A DNA stretch of 64,000 nt from Synchiropus splendidus (lineage: Eukaryota > Chordata > Actinopteri > Syngnathiformes > Callionymidae). Shown piece after piece: positions 1 to 44,250 of the stretch. Numbering within the stretch: the first letter of the stretch is position 1; each line of letters opens with the position of its first letter. The DNA lies in assembly GCF_027744825.2 (NCBI RefSeq), contig NC_071345.1, forward strand, positions 3,483,501 through 3,547,500, read 5' to 3'. The position numbers and the translations under genes were made by a program. Below the pieces are notes generated by a model. It ran no database searches, had not been told where the DNA came from, and worked only from the letters and a program-made list of their open reading frames with translations.

Positions 1-364
1 TCATATTTCACTGTAGTTTAAAAAAAAATATTATTCTATAAACATTTTTTGACATCTTCAATTGACATCTTTTTATTTATTTATTTATTTTTTGTTTCGC
101 AATTAAATCTTAACGTTCCTCAGAATATTTACTTTCTTTTAATTTCCTGACATTTGCGTTTTTTTAAATGTATTTAATAAGTTATTTTTTTGACATTACC
201 TTCCTCTAAATTGAAGGCTTATATTTAAATCCCATTTTAAATGAAATGTTGCCGCATTTCTCATGTGAAATCAATGAAAAAAAGAAAACTGAACTAAATC
301 AATTCATGTCTATTGCAAATGAAAGAAACACAGCAACAAACTGAACCCGCCCAAAATAAAAAAA
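1..364. other. AT-rich gene-free stretch
   Basis: Low-complexity AT-rich sequence with short runs of TTTA near 75-92. I see no coding exon, RNA gene or recognisable transposon here. Confidence 0.6.
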
Positions 365-660
365 AAGCTGCGCTTGCGTGAGCGCGAGGCTCCTGCGCGG
401 GCGGAACGTGAGCGACTGTAATCCTCCCGTCACCTGCTGCTGAGACGATGATGCTGCGGTGATCTCACGCGCTGCGCCTCTCTCTGACTGTGACTCTCTG
501 CTATTTATAATCTGCTGCTATTTTTAGTACCTTTGTCAGACCCTCGCCGCCGCCAGTGTCCCCTCGTCCTCGCAACCCTGTCAGGTTTGTTCACATCATC
601 GTCGTCATCGCTGCTCCTTCTGATATGAGCTGCGTGAATCTCAACTGGCTGATGTTCGGA
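365..660. promoter_or_regulatory. CpG-rich promoter-like patch (orphan)
   Basis: An abrupt switch from AT-rich DNA to a CpG-dense block (about 365-480), followed by a TATA-like TATTTATAA at 502-510. A GC-rich stretch then ends in a donor-like CTGTCAG/GTTTGT near 580. The layout resembles a CpG-island promoter with a short untranslated first exon on the plus strand. No coding exon follows within the window on either strand, so it could serve a noncoding transcript, a gene outside the window, or nothing. The call rests on composition only. Confidence 0.35.
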
Positions 661-2538
661 TGAGCTCCGGAAAGCACTTGGACTCAGTCTGGGCCACGCG
701 TCATCATCTGGAGACCAGAAAACACCCCATTAGTTTTTTACCCTCAAGAAGTTGAAGGAGACTCCTTTTTTGTCTTCAATATGTTAAACTAAATAGACTT
801 TGTCATTTATTTATTTATGTATTTATTTATTTATTTATTTATATATATCAAGTCAAATTTCCTCTTCAACTCTTTTTTTCCCACTGTAGATTTTTTCTGA
901 TCTAATAACTAATATATTTTTTAAACTTCTTCATCATAATCTTTTTATTTAATTTTGATTTTCTTTTTCCCATTTTGTTTCATAATTAAGCTTCTTTTTC
1001 TCTCAACTTACCTCTGAATTTATTTATTTTATCTTTAATTATATTTTATAATCCTCTAACTTTTTCACTGTCGGCTTTATTCCCCCCACGATGGAGCTGA
1101 TGCATTTCCAGTCTGTCCGTGTCCATCTGTTGTTTATCAAAACAACTCAAAAAGTTACTTCAGTTCAATTTTCTGGAGCGTTGATGATGGAATTAGACTT
1201 AGAGTTTGGGTGTCTATGTCCGGAACGTCGCTACCACCTGCTGGTCCGTTTGAATTCGACTGTAAATATTAATCCAATGCTAAAAATAGAACAAAATATA
1301 TGTCAATAAATTTACTTTAGAATAGGGCGGAAATCAGCTGCTTGGTGGAGGTTGGCTAAGTACTAAGTCTAGTATTTCAGTAACTTTTTTTTCCGCTATT
1401 AATTCATCTTTTATTGTTTACATGACGCAGCGTTGAATCTTTTCCACGTCCTGTCAGATGTTCGATCTTCCCTTCGTGGCCAAACATCCGTCCAACAACA
1501 GGAGCGACGGCCGACACTTGAGATTTAAAACACGTATCTTCAGTCAGAAACCAACTGCAGTCATAAAGGAGTGTTTGTTTCCAAACTGCTGCGGCGAGGA
1601 TCAAATAGCGAGCCGCCCACTTTATCACTTTCCTCCGAAGATTTATGGCTCTCGGATTTGCGATTCATCACCGGGGCTGCGTGGCCTTCCTCCAACGCTC
1701 CTCCTCATGTGACCTACGTTGTTTGTAAATTCATATCAACAATCGAATTTATCGTCTTCACGACTCCGACCTTGACTCGCCCAGACTCCTGCGGCTGAAA
1801 CATTGAAGCGTTCCTCCTCAGGCCTCTTGGGCAAAGGTCAGGTTCGGACACGGTGAGGGTGGGATTATGAGGGGAAGGTCAGATTAAGAATGCAGATGCG
1901 AGGGAATATTTATGTGTGGAAAGTTCTATTCTGAGCAGGTTTATCTGGGCGCACGTGAGGTTGTGAGCTCGACTCCCTATTTGGCCGCGCTGACGCAGAC
2001 ATGAGGTTTCCATCATGGCCTTTCTGGACTGGAGATCTGCTGTTTACACAGAGCCAGACAGGTTTAATGATGATTATGACCACTGCTATCACGCCGATGA
2101 CTCGTTACTTGGACCACGGATCCTGGAAATGACTCAACCTTCTGAGAGAAACCTTGGAAGTAACTCAGATCTTTGAAGCTAGTTTGCCCTCACTTGAAAT
2201 ATAAGCCACTCCTGGCTGACTTGTAGGAAACAACACACACGGGTCTGTAGCTCCTGTGTCGCACGATTGAAAGCGTTTATGTGAGTCACTGGGTCTCACA
2301 CATGTGTGGGATTCCTGAGTCCTATCCTGCAACTGAGGTCACAAGGTCTGTCTCAGATTCATGTACACACACAAATGTTTTGGGCACACCAGTTCTTTGA
2401 GCCTGGGACTCATACAGGCACGAAGGACTCATTCGTTTACTTTAAGTTGAGTCAAAACTGTGCAGTTTGTGACGTTCACAACAATGATGCTAATCCAGTC
2501 ACTGTCTAGAAAGATAATGGGAGTCACTCGGGTGTGTT
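661..2538. other. gene-free stretch
   Basis: AT-rich to about 1,080 (ATTT-type simple repeat at about 800-845), then mixed composition. The open frames here are short, lack family similarity I can recognise and lack splice context. Confidence 0.5.
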
Positions 2539-2926
2539 GGACTCGCGCTACTGACCCGCCTCAGTTGTTGTGGCTCACGCAGATGTGTTGTGTTTTTTAC
2601 TTCAGCTCACTAGGGAGCAACAACTGAGTGGGACGTGAGAGACGTGAGACGTGAGAGAAGAGCTGTGGCGCGACATGCTAACTGAATGTCATTTGTTTCG
2701 GGTCTTGAAATGGCACGTGGGACGCATCATTTCCCACCAGAGCAGAGTGTTTTTCACCCACTGAAAATGCTCCGTAAAGTTAAAGAAACATGACAACTAT
2801 CCATCATGGCAACATCTGACCTCATCGTCTGCGCTATTATCTGCTGATTCAGCAGAACCCCTGTCGTGATTACGCATCTGACAACTGTTACGCAACCATG
2901 TGTCCAGTGGAGCTCGGCGTGGTGTC
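2539..2926. repeat. direct repeat copy A (about 380 bp)
   Basis: This segment reappears at 4,842-5,221 in the same orientation at high similarity, with a few small indels: this copy has an extra GTGAGACGTGAGA-like stretch, and the other has an extra block near 5,000. Both copies carry the inverted pair CTCAGTTGTTG / CAACAACTGAG, which could form a stem-loop. No open frame is shared by the copies, so it is a noncoding duplicated or mobile segment of unknown class. Confidence 0.8.
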
Positions 2927-4747
2927 GACCCGAGTGTGTCCGCTGGAACTGTCAGTCTGAGATCCAGCGTTAGAGGAGATGGTTTCCAACGGTCCCTTTC
3001 CTCAGCCACAGATGGAAACATGGAGGTCTCCACCACCCGCACCTGACCAGAAAACGCCGTTCTCTGGCTTGTATGTGTCAAACTTACAGGGGTCCAAATC
3101 CGCCCCACCAGGCCAGTTTCAGAAGAAAGATTGGGTTTACAATTAAATTCAATGGTATCATGGCATAGGAGGATTGGAATCTTTGCCTTAAACTGCAGCA
3201 GTTTTTTCAAAATAAGGAAGGCTGTTTGTGGTGTTATGAAGGGGAAGCGGTGTTGAAGGACGGTAACTCGGGTATTTGGAACCACTGGTGAGAATGAAAA
3301 CAGCCGTCACTTGTGCTTCCTCAGTGCCAGTTACACGATCTGTGTGAACGAGTATTGGTTCTGCCAGTTAGACACCTTTAAGAACAGGTCATACTCCGGA
3401 TCTCCACTTGTTGACTGAGCTGCTGCATCCATAAGATGAACTATGGAACCAAATAACCAAACAGAAATTTTCATTGACACACATATTTGTTCGATATTTT
3501 GAATTTTGAAGACAAAAAAGTGAGTTGCTCAAATTTGAGATGCTCAAATTTGTTGTGACAATCGTCTGATCCCACAGGTCTCTGACAGAAGAGCAACATC
3601 ATGGACCCAAAATGTCTGTTGAACTTTTTTTTTTTTTTTAGTTTTCAGCAGTCAGCAGAGCTTCCGTGCTTAGAGGTTTCAGGAAACTTGACATGATGGA
3701 TTTTGTGGAACTAGCGACCAAAATAGAGGAAGCTGACTCAGCGCAGTCTAATTTGGACTGATCCAAATGAAGCCGGTCTCACACAAGGGGGACGGAGACT
3801 GATGTGTTTCCAAACAGACTGAAGCTTCCAAGGTTGACGTGTGACAGAAGCGCCCCGGAGCGCCGGCTCCTCCGGTGGGAGCCTGAACTGGATGTGCCGT
3901 GACAGTGGGATGAAAACTGTCAAGTAAAGAGGAGGCCAAAAAAAACAACCAAAAAAAAAAAGCTGTGCGGACCGCGGGCACTCGGCACACTTACACACCC
4001 AACGGTGGTTCATCACGTATCGGGTGATTTCATAATCCACCCAGCGATTACGCCTGCCGTGAGGACAGACGCACGCCGTCTGCTATTTTCTCTCCACTTC
4101 CTCCTCATTTGTCTTCTGGAACACAAAGACGGACCACGGAACAGAGACGCCCCGCAGAGATGCATCAGCGCTTTAATCAGCCGCTCCGCAGTCTGTCTAT
4201 CTGGGGCCTAAATGACTGAGGTTGACTTTTGTATCGACTCTGCGGGAATCTGAGAGTTGCAGCTAAAAATGACACGTCTGTTCCATTTACATAGAAAGAA
4301 CAAGTGACTGTGATGAAGACACAGGAGGGTCGTCCTTCACAACCGGCACTTTCCTTTGTTCCCTTTCATCCACCTCCTGTTGGTCTTGTTCTCCAGCGAG
4401 GCATGGATGGAGACAGATCAACTTGGGTGAGATCAAACCACCTGAAGACTCTGAAAGAGATGGTCATGCCAACAGTTTTTGGGCTCAAATCGTGGCTTCA
4501 TTTTCACACATGCTTGGTGCCACAGAGTCCAGTCCGTAACGCCGCTGAGAATCTCCGGGACGTGTGGGAGAAGACCTTCACTGGACGGTCTCTCATCGTC
4601 CATACCAGGTCTTGGGGACAATAATTCAGCCTGTGGTGTGGCAGACACTTTTAAAAACCATGCCACAGTTATCGTGTGCCGGAAGTCCTGAAACATTAGA
4701 ATGTGGGAGCTGTTTTTGGTGGCAACCTCTTTTTGTCGAACAGTGCG
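2927..4747. other. gene-free stretch
   Basis: Unique-looking sequence with short poly(A)/poly(T) runs (for example near 3,630 and 3,940). Open frames are short and unsupported, and I see no element here that I can name. Confidence 0.5.
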
Positions 4748-4841
4748 GTGGAGCTAAAGGCCTCAGTGGAGCTGTATGGTGGCACCTGGTATTAGTGTAG
4801 AACGGAGGACCAGTGTGGCGGAGCAGCTATGTGATGGAGTT
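4748..4841. repeat. short direct repeat unit, upstream of copy B
   Basis: GTGGAGCTAAAGGCCTCAGT begins a unit that ends GCTATGTGATGGAG. A related unit, with the same order of motifs (TGGTGGCACC, GGTATT, then GCTATGTGATGGAG), lies at 5,241-5,355. The two units flank the 380-bp repeat copy B. Confidence 0.6.
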
Positions 4842-5221
4842 TGACTCGCGCTACTGACCCGCCTCAGTTGTTGTGACTCACTCAGATGCGTTGTGTTTTT
4901 TACTTCAGCTCACAAGGTAGCAACAACTGAGTGGGACCTGAGAGAAGAGCTGTGACGCGACATGCCAACTGAATGTCATTTGCTTTGGGTCTTCTAATGA
5001 CAGGGTGCAGCATGTGGGACACATCATTTCCCACCAGAGCAGAGTTTTTCTCCCGCTGAAAATGCTTCGTAATGTTAAAAGAAACATGACAACTGTCCAT
5101 CACGGCAACATCTGACCTCATCGTCCGCATTATTATCTGCTGATTCAGCAGAAACAGTGGTGCGATTACGCGTGTGACAGCTGTTAGGCGACCATGAGTC
5201 GGCGCGGTGTCTATTGCGGTG
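4842..5221. repeat. direct repeat copy B (about 380 bp)
   Basis: Second copy of the segment at 2,539-2,926, same orientation, about 2.3 kb away. It is bracketed by two related units of 94-115 bp (4,748 and 5,241), as if it had inserted into, or been duplicated with, a local repeat. It is noncoding and I cannot assign it to a transposon class. Confidence 0.8.
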
Positions 5222-5240
5222 GAGTGGCGTTGTGATATGG

Positions 5241-5355
5241 CAAAGCTAAAAGCCCAAGTGGAGCCACATGGTGGCACCAGGTATTGGCGCAGAACTGACA
5301 TTGGAAGGTGCCGAGTGGAACTGCTCTGCGGCGGAACGGCTATGTGATGGAGATA
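5241..5355. repeat. short direct repeat unit, downstream of copy B
   Basis: Diverged partner of 4,748-4,841, sharing TGGTGGCACC, GGTATT and the closing GCTATGTGATGGAG. Further TGGTGGC / GTGGAG-rich sequence continues to about 5,760, suggesting an old, decayed minisatellite. Confidence 0.55.
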
Positions 5356-6470
5356 ACAATGTCTCGGTTTAGCTCGGTATCCAAGCGGAGAGTCATGATG
5401 TTTCCCTTGTAAAAGACAAACAGGAGCCGTGGAATGAAGGAGGTGCCCTGTGGTGGCTCCTACATTGGTGGAACGTTGAAGGAGCTGCATGGTTCAGTGG
5501 TGGCGATAGAGCTCAGCCTAAAGACACAGTGGAGAGGCACATTCGTGCCACTGCGGCATCATGGTGCGCCACTTCGGTGTGGAGCGGCACGGAAGCTGAA
5601 CTTCAGTGATGGTGAAAAACGCCTAGTCAAGGATAACTACCAGGTGATGGTACACAGTGAGGCAGGGAAGCGTTTTGGCGAAATGGAGCGGTGCGTTGCC
5701 GCTGACTGGTTGGGTGGCACAGGGGCAGTTGCAGGCTGGTATAGAGGGACAGTGGAGGTGCGACCATAAAGACCACTGATCAAACCCATGTTTGCCGGTA
5801 CAGACACAACCTCCTTCAGCAGAGCAGCGGACAATAGTCTGGGCACCGCAGAGGCTCACACACGGTGCCAATGTGTTTTCATGAGAACTGAACTCATTAC
5901 AGCCCGGGTCGAGGATGGCAATAATCCTGGATTTGCCTGGAGGTGGACTGTAACTGGGCGCCTTCTCGGGCAGCAGCGGTCGCTCTGTATCTCACACCTC
6001 CAACACAAATGTTATTTTGCAACAACGACACCCCGAGTGTCACTGTGAAACATCTGAAGTCGACTAAAACACAATTCCAAGTGTGACTTCTTGTTTGCTC
6101 CCCAGAGCCCCGGAGGGAGCGACTCGCCCGCCGCCGGCAGCTGGTGTGGTCGCAACGCTGGGTCCGTGTCAGGAGCCGAGCAAGCAGAATAATTACACCA
6201 GGAGATGGGAGGTCAGGGGGGAGAAGCGCACCCGTGTCAGCGGCAGCAGAGCCGCGGGTCACAGTTATGCAACGCCGCTAATGTCAGCCCATCACATAAG
6301 ATGCGACCCTCCCCGTCCCCCTCATGCTGGATGCCATTTTCTCTCTGTATCAGCTGAGATAATCACATGAGAGGGTCCATCAGGTCCATCTGATCTTCAA
6401 ATTGATACACTGTTTATGACAGTCCAGAGTATCACTCATTATTACTCCAGGTGCTATTAGCACACATGCT
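5356..6470. other. gene-free stretch with decayed GTGG-rich repeats
   Basis: GTGG/GGCG-rich imperfect repeats to about 5,760, then mixed sequence. A GC-rich patch at 6,090-6,270 has no exon I can support. Confidence 0.45.
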
Positions 6471-6502
6471 TTCATAATAATAATAACAACAATAATAATA
6501 AT

Positions 6503-6544
<42 letters not shown>

Positions 6545-6584
6545 AATAATAATAATAATAATAATAATTATTATTATTATTAAA
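6471..6584. repeat. compound (AAT)n/(AAC)n microsatellite
   Basis: Trinucleotide array in blocks: AAT, then about 15 AAC units, then AAT units. It ends with an inverted switch to TTATTATTATT around 6,568, so the 3' end can fold back on itself. Open frames across it are repeat artefacts. Confidence 0.95.
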
Positions 6585-7964
6585 TACATTGTTTAACCTA
6601 AAAATGTATGAGAAAAAGTGCATGCCTTCTCCCATATATTTATTTATTTTTCCATATGATTTTATTTTTCTTTCTTATCTCATATAACATATCCTTCTTT
6701 TGAGACTCCTCCGTGTTTTACTTACTTCACTTACTGACTGGAGACTTTGTTTGTGATTTTTCATATTTCTCCAAATAAATTTCTTGTCATTTCAGGATAA
6801 GATTTCTTTTTTCTGTTTTATTTATTTTACATGATTTTTAAAAAATCAAATATTAAATGGTTTTGTTTTATTTATATTATTTTTCTTTAGATTTCTTATC
6901 TTCTTTTTTATTATTTTATTTTATTTATTTATTTAACCCCAAATTTTCCTGGTCGCCCCATTTTTAAAAATAACAACATTCTGATTCATTTGTTTTTTTC
7001 TGTCTTTTTAATATTATTATTATTTTTAAATCGTATGTTTAATTGCATTTAATTATTTATATATTTTTCCTTTCCTTTTTTTCTTTAATTGTTTTTTTTT
7101 TCTTTAGATATTGCATCATCATGGAGATGGCTCCAACAGTTGGGGTACAGTTGGGACCTTATTACTATGAGTAGAAAGGTCTGAAAACACAGTCTTGGTG
7201 GAGCATGTGGCTTAAGAGACTGAGACATTTGGATGTAGCACCTCACCACCAGAGTCTCTGAGACTCTTTAACAGTGGCCCTCAGAAAGATGGGTCACAGC
7301 AGCAGACAAAGAGAAGCAGACTTTATTTGTAATGCCGACGCAGCCGGGTAATAAAACACAAGTTGAGTTCAGACAAAAACATTTTCTTCTCTGAGAGATG
7401 ACCCGACTGGAGCGGACCATTATCGCCGCTCTGCTGGCGTGATAAAGGTCGCTGAAAAATGAGTCGGCTTAATGTCGGCTAATGGAAGCGGGACATTCAG
7501 AGGTTGCGAGTGTGGAAGATAAAACGGCAGGAAACTCATCAGCCGTTCATTTAGCTGGGACCACTGAGGAGCTCCAGCGGTTGCCAGACGGCAGCTTGGC
7601 GGCGACTCAGTCAGCTGCTCGCTCCCAGAAGCCAAGTCAATGCCGCGGCAGGTTATGAGAAGAGGCTGTTTGGAGGGATCGTGGTGTCTCGCCTCAAATC
7701 GATACCGTGATTACGCTGTGTTTTCTTGCCCTCTCTGAACAGACAGGGTGATGAGGAGCTCTTCAACCAGATGATGAAAAAAGAATGCTGAACTGAAACG
7801 CCTCTCCATCGCCTTCATCTGCTTTTATTTGTTTCAGTTGCTGCGTCGATCCTTACTGTATGGCTTCCATTCAGATCAGTGTGTTTCCATCCGTGTTCCG
7901 CTTGTGAGCTGAGGGTCGCGGCGGCAGCAGTCGAGGTTCAGAGCCCCAGAATTCACTCTCCTCT
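6585..7964. other. gene-free stretch
   Basis: Strongly AT-rich with T runs to about 7,110, then mixed sequence. A moderately GC-rich block at 7,390-7,660 could be a conserved noncoding element, but I see no exon or recognisable repeat in it. Confidence 0.45.
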
Positions 7965-8110
7965 GAAGCCTCTTCCAGCTGAGACATATGATCCATCCAA
8001 CGTGTCCGGGGTCTGCCCCGGGCCTCCTCCTTATTCACCTCACTATGAAGATGCGGTTCTACTCTGAGTCTCTCCTGGATGACAGAGCTTCTCCTTAGAC
8101 CTTGTTTTGT
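7965..8110 (-). mobile_element. non-LTR retrotransposon (LINE) 3' coding fragment
   Basis: Read on the minus strand this contains the sequence series around GGAGGCCCGGGGCAGACCC, GACACG and GGAGAGACTCAGAGTAGAAC. These mark the C-terminal end of the reverse-transcriptase ORF in a LINE family very common in teleosts (L2/Rex1-like). Related pieces lie at 14,431, 50,635 and 60,930 (plus strand) and at 19,590 and 32,430 (minus strand). It is a short 5'-truncated relic without an intact frame. The exact clade needs a library match. Confidence 0.7.
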
Positions 8111-10921
8111 CGGTCGCCACAGTGACCACAGGTGGGAGTAGACATCGACTAGTCACCGAAGAACTTTTGGCTCGCTCACTAGACTGGAGGGTGGCCTTCA
8201 CCCTCACCCCGAACATTCCAAGCAATGTGAGTGACTTTAAATTCAGTGACAAAATGAAGTAGAAATGAGCTTTAGCTCCCAGTGGAACCCGTGTGAAGTG
8301 AAGAGGTCTTTTCTGATGGACAGCCAGACTGCAGGTTCGCCGGTTGCGTAACCACCCGGGTGAGCGACCCCAGCCTGACCCCGACTTTTCCAGCCTTATG
8401 CAACGTGACGCGGAGTCCCGACTGCAAATTCAGTCCTAATGAAAGCCAACACAGCGGCTCTGAGATTTGCGCCGCTCATATTTACCGGCGCCACTTGATG
8501 AATTCACATCAAATATTAAAGCGGAGTGTTGTGTGTCACAGCGGTGTGCAGAACACACAGGAGTGCACCCCGACATCCCGACACGATGAATTTCAATCCA
8601 ACGAAAACAGAGGTTCTGAGATTGTGAAGAGGAACATTTACTGAAGAGAGGAGATTCAGTTATTCACTAGACGGCGGTTTGTGTTGAGTTACGCATTTGC
8701 GTGTTGTGTAATCGCAGTGGGCTCCGGTTACACGTTGGGAAACATGTCCCCTGATAAGAAGCCCCTTAATTTTGCAACAAGCGCCGTGGCTCCTCTGACA
8801 GTGGGGACGCTTCCCTCGGGAGGTCGGACGAAGCACTCCGCTTTGGTCCTGATGTAGAGATGCAGAAACAGATAAATAAAGAAGTGGCTTAACCTCTTGA
8901 AAATTAAAAAAGTTTTATACATTAATATTGGATTTAAATGACTAAGGAAATAAGTTGCATGGATGTTAATGGAGAGGGAATTTATACATTAATGGATATT
9001 AAGAGAAGCTTTTTTGTATTATTATTTCCATACATAGGCAAACATCTCAGTGTTATTATGAACAAATTATTGTATTTTTAATAACTAATGAATTCATTAA
9101 ATAATTTCATATGAAGTATGGAAATATTTATCCATTAAATTCTGGAGTCAAATTAATACATAAAGAGATAAAAACAATAAATAAATAAAAAAAATGTGTG
9201 TAACTGGGGGATAAAAACATAAATATAGAAATAAATACATGTATGGAAAGTTACATAAAGAAAAGTGGAGAAATAAATGAATTAAATCAATAAATAAATA
9301 TTATAAAATATATAAATAAATACATACAGAAGCAGATCAATTTATGATGTAGAAAACTATATGGAAAAAACTATAAAGTATAAAAACTATAAACTATAAA
9401 GGAAATACAAATATTTGAATTGTTAAATAAAGTATTAGGGCAATAAGTAAATAAACATGAATAAATAGAGAAATAAATATCATTAACAATTGTAAATATT
9501 AATATTTTGTGATGAGGAAAATAAATGAAAAAACATAAAAAATACAAACAACAGCACATTAATTTGCAACTTACAAAAAAAAGTGTGGAAATACACAGAA
9601 GTAAGTGTGTCTGCCATGTGATCAGTACTTCAATGACCGATTGTGAAATTGGCAACAATGGAACATGGAAAATGGTGGATAAGTGAAACACAAATTCATA
9701 TTTTTGATACGTGATTTCTTTTGTCGCAATAAAGCGATAAAGAAGGCAAATGCACAAATGTTGAAATAAACAAACTGGAAACTAGCTCATCGTATCAGGT
9801 AAGAAAGGTCAAAGGTCACTGACGTATAAAAATGTTTGTTGACAGCTGCTCTGACTCAGGTGAGTCAGGGAGAGGACGGATCGTCTCCTGAGAGCGGAGG
9901 TGAGGAGGAGCCACGCGGCCTCGCCGCCCGGGGTCAACACAGCCAGTGACACACAGACAGCACAATGGAAATAAACTTTAATGAAACACACGTCGAGACA
10001 AACGTCAGCACATCGCAGATGTATTCCAGTGGGAACCACGCCAGTAAAACAGCCATTTTTGGAAAGAGAAATGCAACGTTTGAAGCCCAACGTTGGCTGA
10101 ATCAAGTGTGTCTCAGTCCCTCCTGAGGTGCATGAGGTACAAACATCGCCAGACAACACAGATGGAACCACTTACAAACTCAGTGTCCAGAAGCGTCGGT
10201 GTAAGGTGCAGCAGTGAACTCTGCGGAACAGACTTCGTCCAGCTGTCAAAATAGAGCAGAAGAAGCAACAAACAGAGATACACAAAGTAGGTCTGCGATC
10301 ACGCACGATCCAACTCGCTTTTCCATGTGTCAGAGATGGAAACACGAGCTCAACAAACGTATAAACCGAAGGTGTCCAGACACAAGCGTCGCCCTTCCCT
10401 GCCTGCTGGGAGAACGGCTTCACTTTCATGTTTAATGAATATAAATAAGCCTGGATGTTTAAAATACTTTATACATTTGACGTTATTTTGAATTGCTTTT
10501 GATTCCCAGCAAGTATCTTGTCATACATGCACTTTTAAAAAACCCTTTTGAAAACTCAAGTCAATTTATGTCTGAAAAGACAGAAGACAGATCCTTTGTT
10601 CTGTCTGTTAAAAAATGTAAAATAAATAAATGTTATTAGTTATTTGAATTCACTGTGAGTTAGTGAAATAAGTCAAGATAAACTGATTTAAATAACGGTC
10701 ATTTAGTGAGGAATAATACATGTAATTTTCAGATGTTTATATCAATATGACTTTTTTTCATATAAATGTAAATAGATATTGGTTTAATATTTGAAGAATG
10801 TAAACCATTTAATTCATTATGGTCTTATATTTAAGATCATAATCTTTAATTTGCTCTCATGAGATTCTATTTCATATTTTTTCATTCTTGAAGTGAATGG
10901 TGTCTGCATTGAAAATCCATT
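8111..10921. other. gene-free stretch
   Basis: Bases 8,900-9,790 are very AT-rich with many ATAAATAA-type runs. The rest is mixed. Open frames (for example 9,371-9,757 minus) are low-complexity by composition and resemble no family I know. Confidence 0.5.
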
Positions 10922-10923
10922 GC

Positions 10924-10964
<41 letters not shown>
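10922..10964. repeat. (AAT)n microsatellite
   Basis: About 14 uninterrupted AAT units. Confidence 0.97.
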
Positions 10965-10965
<1 letters not shown>

Positions 10966-12120
10966 CAAGAATAATTTAATTCCACAAAAATATCTATCTT
11001 GTACGTAATGTATGTATTTATTTTGTTTTCAAATATATTTTTTCAAATATTTTCTTTGAATATATTTAGGTGTAAGTCCTCCTCTGTAAATAATTTAAAA
11101 TAAAAATTCAATATTTTATTCTAAAATAATTCATTAGAAATTCTCATGAAAAACAACCAGGATATTGGCATTTCTCCACAGAACATTCAGAAGCTCAAAA
11201 ATAATATTCCTTCAGCAATTCCTTGAGTGTTGTGTTCATATTTTTGTGGAGCCGAGACGAAACATGTTAAAGGTTTTGGCCTAAATCTGAAGTCGGCTTG
11301 TGCAGACGACTCCACTGAAAAAATATTCTCTCCTCTGGGTGAAAATACTCGAGTATGTACAGAGACGTGTCGGACGGCTGGATAAATAAATGATCTCTCC
11401 GCGGGGCTTTATGTACAGCGAAACCCTCCAGAGCTTCTCTCACAGTGAGTTTGTCCCTTTGTGACCCAAGTAGAAACAGCATTGTACCATTCAGAGGCGC
11501 CACAGGTTGTTGAGCTTCCAGAGCATTTGGAGCGACTGACTGTTACTGACGACGAGATGTTGTCGCAGGGTCACTGCGCTCAACACAACAGCAGACTCAG
11601 CAGTCGCAGCTCCAAGAGTGACAAACACTGTTATTACTCTTCGATTAATACGGAGGATTCAGCCACATTCAGCATCAAATATCAAAAGTATATATTTTCT
11701 TATATTGAAAGGTTTAATGACACATAGAAAATAAATAATTATACGTAGCTCTGAGTAAAACTTATGGCTTCTTTTTTGAAAACTATTTGAAATACATGAA
11801 ATAATTCTGGAAAAAAATTAGGCTGTGAGCAAAATATTTGGCTTTTTTCCTCCTCTGACTCTAGCTTCTTTTTTTTTTGGAAAAAAATTGATATGAAAAA
11901 TATCAAAAAAATAAATTAAACTCTATATTGATATATTGATCTTGAAATGATCCATATGTGCTACATATAAATTTATTTGAAATGAAAACAGGATGATGCG
12001 TTCACATGTGCTTTAAAAGTAGGGATTTTATGGCAATATATACAGAAAAAAATTGGAAATAATTTGCAAAATATAATAAAACTGAAATTCATACATCAAA
12101 TTCTTTTCCCTTTTGTTTTT
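10965..12120. other. AT-rich gene-free stretch downstream of kcnk3
   Basis: AT-rich sequence beyond the likely 3' end of kcnk3. It holds several TTTATT strings that would read as poly(A) signals on the minus strand, so a longer kcnk3 3' UTR cannot be excluded. Confidence 0.45.
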
Positions 12121-12716
12121 TTTATTTTATGTAGACAAAAAATGCTGAGGGAAGATAATATTACTGAAATAATATTGATAGATTGGAACACTTTCATTTA
12201 AAGGAAAAATGGGTGGTGCATTCAGATGCACTTTGAAAGTTGGGAATTTGTCTTTCGTAGTGTTTCTACATAGAAATGTGAAATATTGTTCTGAGACCAA
12301 AAAGCTTCCATGATTCTCTTCGGTGGATGCCACTATGGTCATATTTTCTTAGCTTGTTTAACTTCACTCATACAACATTTAATGTGTTTTTCAAAAGTTT
12401 TCTATCAAAAAAGTACCAAGCAGACTGTGAATAATGAAGCTCAGGCTGTTGTCCCGCCTCTTGAAAGGCCCGACAGGCTAAGAATTGTAGGACTGCTGAG
12501 CGTACCGTTGTCCTGAACGCAGCACAGACACTAACCAAGCCAGCAGAAGTGACGTGACAATGAAATGGATTTACACCGACAGTCAGAGCAACATGATGCT
12601 GGTCAGAGGTAGAAATTCGGGCGTCGGCGGACAGATTGCGACCGCGGAAGGAGCTTCGACAAGTTCGTCGTCACCAGGAAGGAAGTTCAGTTCTGCGGCC
12701 GCGACGGGACGACCAT
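12121..12716 (-). other. kcnk3: kcnk3 probable 3' UTR
   Basis: Sequence immediately after the kcnk3 stop, read on the minus strand. The nearest candidate poly(A) signals are ATTAAA (12,378-12,383 complement) and AATAAA (12,121-12,126 complement). The extent is inferred from these signals only; I have no transcript evidence. Confidence 0.45.

Positions 12717-44250
<31,534 letters not shown>

Noticed and set aside
9371..9757. 128-codon minus-strand Phe/Ile/Cys-rich frame that mimics membrane segments
   Set aside because: Arises from AT-rich low-complexity DNA with ATAAATAA runs; no conserved motif.
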